Positions 58,517-64,000 of a stretch of 64,000 bases of DNA are shown in pieces (position 1 is the stretch's first letter; each line of letters opens with the position of its first letter). A program made the position numbers and the translations under genes. This DNA comes from Isoetes taiwanensis (Eukaryota; Streptophyta; Lycopodiopsida; Isoetales; Isoetaceae). Below the pieces are notes generated by a model that saw only the letters and a program-made list of their open reading frames with translations, searched no databases and was not told the DNA's origin. Where the stretch lies: contig JAJEKV010000030.1 in assembly GCA_021234155.1 (NCBI GenBank), positions 11,734,669 to 11,798,668 on the forward strand. Direction: 5' to 3'.

Positions 58517-59105
58517 CTATTGGGCTATGGTGATGGGGTCCGCTTCCTCGAAGACCGTAGAATGCTGTAGTATAATACTGACTTTTTCCGTGGTACCGGG
58601 TGTCTTTGATATTGATGACAGGGTTTCACTGGAGGACAACCGATTTTGGTGGTCCGTGGTAATTCCCTTGCTTGCTTGGCCAATACGATCGGTATCAATA
58701 CTTTGGAATTTATACGTAGTGCATTTCGATTGAGACTCATCACATTTTTGAAAGATAAGTTTCAATTTGGATAGATGCTCATCTTCCTGCGTCGAGGCAG
58801 AAGGCATCTTGAAAACTCTGAAGGAAAGCATTTCTTTCATAAAGTCTTGGAAAACCGGTAGCATGATACGCTTGAAAAAAGTGGAAGGGTCTGGAAAGAC
58901 CAAAGGGGACAACCTTCTAGGGTAATAGTAGTACCTCGCCTGCGGTGGGGTAAGCGATTTTTGTTTTGATCTTCGCATGTGGATGGAGATTCGACAGGCC
59001 GGAGAATCCATCCATAAATGAATACATTCACGAACTTCTTATAGACTTGATCCTTGAAAGGTAATGGAAAATGATCCCAGCCCATGACCCACTTCAGATC
59101 CAAGG
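58517..59105 (-). pseudogene. Ty3-gypsy reverse transcriptase (partial)
   Basis: At about 59070, D-H-F-P-L-P-F-K-D-Q-V matches the P-L-P-x-M-D-Q-V entry of gypsy RT. E-D-Q-N-K and W-x-x-x-x-L-x-P replace the usual H-P-E-D-Q-x-K-T-A-F and Y-x-V-M-P-F-G-L. Then S-T-F-F-K-R-I-M-L-P-V-F-Q-D-F (about 58905-58860; usual A-T-F-Q-R-x-M), with the catalytic D-D region degraded, and E-H-L-S-K-L-K-L-I-F-Q-K-C. The frame upstream of 59105 is lost in AT-rich DNA (59105-59300), so the N-terminal third is missing. Confidence 0.82.
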
Positions 59106-62100
59106 CAATACCTAATTTTTAACAATACAGCTAACTTAATTAATTATTTGGAGAAAAATAAGCCTATTTTGAGAATTTCGAAGTGCACCTCTTCAGTCCA
59201 CCACAAGCCAAGTACTAACTTTAATTTGAAATTATTCCCTACCAACTACAAGTCAAAAAGTCATCCTCCATTAGTTCTTGTCCCTACCAAGATAGTATGA
59301 TAATTCTTAAAATTTGAACAGAGAGAGAATTTTACTGCAATGTGCCATAACCGGTTGTCTATCAAGCATCTCAACTCCAAGCTCAAGCCGCCATAGCCGC
59401 TTTGCCATCGCCGGAACCAAGATCCGCTTTACGCGTCGAAAGTCTTCATAAGAAAGGTCAAATCTCCAGCCGCCATAGCCTAGACGCCGCCATATAGTCG
59501 CGCACTTCGGCCCTGGCCACCAATTTCTCGGAGTTCTTTTGGGGTGGTTTTGAAGGCATAGGTGCCTGCGGACTAAGCTCCTAGAGTTACGGCTCTGCTG
59601 CATCGGCAGATGTCGGGCGGGCATAGATTGGAATGGAGTGAAGATGGCATGTATCTTTTATTCAAAGATAGATGGCATAGACGGATTCAACATAGATAGT
59701 TTTGCCGATTTGGAACCCTCGCTTGATTTGCCGCCTGGTGATTCTTGTGGCCCCGCAGACTCGCCTGTAGGAAGTCCCTCGCTGAGATTTTGTCCGGGTT
59801 CTCACCGCCTCCTAGTGGGGAGCCGACAGTGGTTGTAGAAAAATCGAAATAGAAAATGATACAAATACATTTAACTGCTTGAGAAGACTTGGTAAGCTCG
59901 ATGGCTTAATGCAAGCCGATTTGAAGCAGATGTTTATTATACCCCTAAAGGTTGACTCACCAAAATAGAAAACTAGAGGGACCGATTCTATTGCGTGATT
60001 GCATGCAATGCGATTTCCATAATTGCTAGACCTTTTTCTCCTCGCCGTTCGCTGTAGTTATTCGACGTGATGCTATCATAAAACTATGGTTTCAACCTGC
60101 AAACAAATCGCAGACCATATCCGATTGAAACGATGATCTCATACTTTGGATTGTGCTCAAGTTCTCTTCTACCCTTGTTGATTTTAGTCGCCTCGTGCCT
60201 TCTTCCACTTCATCATGTTATGTTTCAGATTTTGTCCAGCTTCAGACCCCTCGCCCGTATCATCACCCTGCTGATTTTATCGACTTACACCCTCGCTTCC
60301 GGGACCGGCCTTTCCCCGACCGCTAAATTCCGCATATGTGTGTAAGCTTCGAGAAAGACCGAATCCTTTAATATTTTTGTATTTGCGACCGAGAAACCAA
60401 AGATGTTTGAAAAAGAAATCCTTCGGCCAACGCGATGGTCGGTGAAGAATTTAATCACCCATGGTCGGTGCATTCGGATATGAAAAGGATTTTCTCGCGG
60501 TAAGATTTGAAATTCCCACAGACCGCCATATGCATGTTGGAAGAGCAGAAACGTAATTTTGTGGTAAATTTTGTAGTCTAACGCTGTTCTCAAGGCAATT
60601 TAGATGAGCACCAGATACACAATGTTTAGCAAAAATCGCCGGGTGGCTTTATTATACCGAAAGCAAATGTTTTGGTTGCTATATTTTTGTATCATCAATT
60701 TTAAAATGGCGAGTTCTTTGCTCAAATCGAATCGCCACGAATTTTGTTGAGCAGATTCATAGGCAACATTCTTGTCAAGCAAATCGCCAATGCCGGATCG
60801 TATTTGTTAAAATATGTTTTTTTAAAGATTGCATTTGTCTTTTATCATGAGAATGTTTTTAAAATCTTTTAAAATAAAAAATATTATTACGTCAATGGAA
60901 GTAGCTAATAAAATTTTAAACGCTCATGTCACGACCAATCAACATTTCTGGGCATCGCTTTCTAATGGTCGTACTCTTACCTCAAAAAGAGCCCGACTTT
61001 CACAAAATGTCAATTTGACCACTCCATTTTTTGGGTGTGAAAATCATAAAAATAAATTTATCGGCAACTTCTACCAATAAAACCAATTACCGCTTTATAA
61101 GTAGTGAACCAACAACCGCTATTTTCATACTCAAATCCAGGTATAAAATTAATTAATTAATTTGCTTATTATATTTCGCTGCAATAACGATATAGGGCTC
61201 ACCCATTCGTATTTGACTTCATAGATGAGATTAGCATCCGTAGTTTATCAAGTCAGCTTTGACACTACCCTCAGCAGAGTTTATGTTGGGCCTGCATCGC
61301 CATTTGTAGATGGGGACGTGTGAATCGGGTTTTTGTGGGAACTGCGAGTTATTGTCCAATTCCTTTCTTAATCCCTCAAAATAAATCTTATAACCCGTGC
61401 AAAGATGTATTTGAATTTCTTGAAAAGTTTCACACCGGCCTGAAAGCAGGATAGTCCGCTAGTTCATTTGTGGGTTGATTGGATGCCTAAGTCAACAACT
61501 TAACATCCTGAATGACCCATTTTGACCCGATGAGTCCTGAGCCTACCAGAATTGGAGGTGCTTCGCTGGACGCGATACAAAAAATAGAGGAATGAGTGGC
61601 AAATCCCTTGAGATTGTGGCCCGGTATTGGAGTTTGTGAATCCATCTCACCATCATCAAGAGAGGGTATCATGGTAATTTGATTAGGTGCCAAATAAGGA
61701 ATCCAACAATATGACAATAGCTTTGATCTTGATCCAGTCATGCGTCGCGACCAAGGGTCTCTATATTCGAGATAGTATAGAGAGGGAGCGCAGCGCATGA
61801 GTTTGAACACATGATATATATTTTGAACATCCTCCAAATCGCCAATATCGAGAGCCGGTTCCCCGCCGCTCAATCCACAATGAGCCGGGTCGGGCTTCGT
61901 GATCCATGGTGGCAAAGTGAGGATTTTACCGATAACAAGTTGATCGCTAACAAGAATGAATACTCTTTGCTTGGCAAAGGAAGGGGATGGCTACAACGAA
62001 CATTCTCGCCCAAACTGCATATAACCATGTCGGCGCGATGCTCCCAAATGTTTGATCAATCAGCCTGATAATTCAGTTACCACGGTGCCTAATTTGCCTC

Positions 62101-64000
62101 GAGTTCGCCTCAGGATGAGATTAAGCTGCACGCTTCCATCGGGCTTTTAGACATAGTTGACTTTGCTGAACACTAACTATGCGGTGGCATTAGACCGGTG
62201 GAAGTCGGTCACCACAAAATTCCAACAAGAAATGTGGGCAGGGGGTAAGTGTTCTTGGAGGGTGGGACAGAGTTTGAGAATAGTGGACAAACTCAATGGA
62301 ATTTTGATTTTGGCTAATTTTGCTTGGCAGCCCAAAATGGATGCTGCTGTTGAGGTAATCGAGGGTGTCCACGCGAGGGTCAGTCTCCTTATGGTAAGAA
62401 AAGCAACAGGCTCTTTCAAGAGTTCAACCTCCTCGTGATCAATATTGGAATATGTATGCTTCATGGAGGAGGCATTTTCGGACAGAGAAGGTTCTCCAGC
62501 TCCGGCTATTCTGGAGAGAACGAAAGTGGTGGTGCATGGACATTTGTTGAAATGCTGCCCCTTCCACGCTTGCATAAGGCGAGAATATTTTGCCGAGTTA
62601 GTACGACATCTCGCATCGTGCAGTGATCGAGATCAAAGAAAAATCAACAGATTTGGTGGGAGCCTTTAAGAGGTCCATTGCATAAAGGCATCTTGTGGTC
62701 CCCGATATGTGAGAAGATAGAGATGAGTATCTTGAGTCCGGCAGAGACCAAGCTAATCCAGCTTGGAATGTTGAACCGGAGGGTTCAAATTTGGTAAATT
62801 TCTTCTAGAGCTTGCTGGATCCAAGGCGGCTTTGCGAGGGAGAAGGGCTCTCATTGCCAGGTTGAGGTGTACGCATGGAGGTTTCTGAGCAAAGGGTGGA
62901 GGCCTTGTTTACCATTGGCAAACCCATAGTTAGTAGGCGCGGGGCCGGATCGGGTCGCTTGATTTGTACTCTGATAGTTGGACTTGAACTCTGCGAAAGT
63001 TGAGGGTACATGATAGTGGTGTGGCCTAATCTAAGACAAATTACAAGCATTTAAATTCCAAGAGTCAAATGGTTGACGAGGAAGACCGCCATGATGTGGT
63101 CATGGTGTGGTATAGCTTGTAACCTAAAACCATTTTCTCTCCTCAAGGGCATGGGGTTGGCATGCATGTATTGCCCTCGCGGGCATGATTGCACATGTTG
63201 TGGATCAAGCGAAGTGAGGAGGCCCATTTGTGGAATTCACCGCTCAGAAGATGGCTCATGAGATTTGGCAGAGGTGACATCAGATTTGACTATGCCGCTA
63301 GGGCTGAGGAGTCGAAAGTTGTGTGGCACCGCCATGGAGGGTAGGCTAAAAGATAAAGTCCGGGTGAGAGAAACTCTTCTAGAAGAGACATTGATCAAGG
63401 GATTGACAAGGTCAATGGCTTGAGCCTGACATTTCGGCTAAAGTATTCCGCTGCGATGAACTGGCCAGAGGGGAGGTTGTAGAAAACCGCATCAGGATCT
63501 GACTTCTTTGCATGGGGTATTCTTTCGAGCCTGCCTCCATCGACCAGCAGACGACCACGAAAATCTCCGTGCAGATCTGCGTTATGTTGCAGCCATTCGA
63601 ATTTGTTTCAAAGAATTGTTAATCATCATCCAGAGCTATAGTGAGCAAGAAAAGCCACTTTCTCCCTCCCACTCTGCTCTGCTATTTCGAAGGTTATTAG
63701 CCGCTGGTGGGTGCACACGCTAGCTGTAGAGGAGAGAAAATGCGAACTTGATTTGCGTTAGAAGTCGACCGCGAGAATTGTAAGGTTTCATTATTTCCAT
63801 ATGAGCTTGTGCACTTTGATCCTACAACGGTTTGTCTCTTAGTGTTGCCAAAGATCTGATATTAAAGCTTCAAAATTTGGAAAGTCCAAGAAAGGAATGC
63901 GCTGGAACCTAAGTGGGTGAAAGATACACTGTGTTGGCAGTAACTTGAGATCAGCTTTTATGGAGCATGAAGCAATACGTAACTGAACGAAGCAATACCG
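59106..64000. other. Unassigned region, probably decayed retroelement
   Basis: No family is recognised. 59105-59300 is AT-rich and non-coding. Minus-strand open stretches at 59624-59307, 61915-61487, 62575-62177 and 63050-62805 are the longest. The last starts C-L-R-L-G-H-T-T-I-M-Y-P, which could be a broken CCHC zinc knuckle (second and third Cys lost). They could be gag/ORF1 remnants, but I cannot show it. Plus-strand stretches at 60829-61080 and 63508-63723 have no resemblance to known proteins. Confidence 0.3.

Noticed and set aside
62805-63050. A gag zinc knuckle (C-L-R-L-G-H...).
   Set aside because: Only one Cys and one His of the CCHC pattern are present; kept only as a remark in the unassigned region.
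1-64000. CRISPR arrays, bacterial operons or prophage.
   Set aside because: No regularly spaced identical repeats with unique spacers; introns, poly(A) retroposons and plant retrotransposons show eukaryotic DNA.

Overview
The window looks like nuclear DNA of a large-genome land plant. Conserved genes are rare and carry spliceosomal introns. Almost everything else is decayed retrotransposons, DNA-transposon derivatives and local duplications. A DIRS-type tyrosine-recombinase retrotransposon and a LINE with an animal-L1-style coiled-coil ORF1 are both unusual for seed plants. A fern, lycophyte or other non-seed plant is therefore my best guess; this is inference, not proof.

Layout. 1-2.9 kb: a 98-bp tandem duplication, then the 5' half of a minus-strand LINE (ORF1 and the start of the endonuclease). 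3-5.2 kb: 3' end and LTR of a Ty3-gypsy element on the plus strand. The same family recurs inverted at 8.3-9.6 kb (LTR) and 17.8-20.2 kb (internal). 5.5-5.9 kb: a fold-back MITE. 7.0-7.5 kb: two tandem duplications. 9.6 kb: a Helitron-like 3' terminus. 9.7-16.2 kb: mostly unassigned, with old duplications and a possible pentatricopeptide-repeat remnant. 20.58-20.75 kb: a young Mutator-type MITE. 20.97-22.02 kb: a complete four-exon LSM5 gene, the clearest host gene here.

25.2-30.1 kb: a degenerate Ty1-copia element split by a 2.7-kb insertion with a 9-bp target duplication. 32.65-33.64 kb: an intact intronless FCP1/SCP-type phosphatase gene. 34-38.9 kb: unassigned DNA with direct repeats. 38.9-40.8 kb: a minus-strand poly(A)-tailed retroposon carrying only an ORF1/gag-like reading frame. 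40.9-41.55 kb: a complex fold-back structure.

41.6-52.3 kb: an L1-like LINE (plus strand) interrupted between about 44.69 and 51.46 kb by a minus-strand DIRS/Ngaro/PAT-like element. That element keeps recognisable reverse transcriptase, RNase H and tyrosine-recombinase blocks and what look like split direct repeats. 52.5-53.1 kb: a microsatellite and a 190-bp tandem duplication. 56.7-59.1 kb: reverse transcriptase, RNase H and integrase of another Ty3-gypsy element on the minus strand, with unassigned, probably transposon-derived DNA on both sides up to 64 kb.

The two host genes (LSM5, RNA processing; FCP1-like phosphatase, probably protein dephosphorylation) are not functionally linked. They are isolated islands in nested repeats. 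Coordinates of decayed elements are approximate because boundaries were judged by eye.
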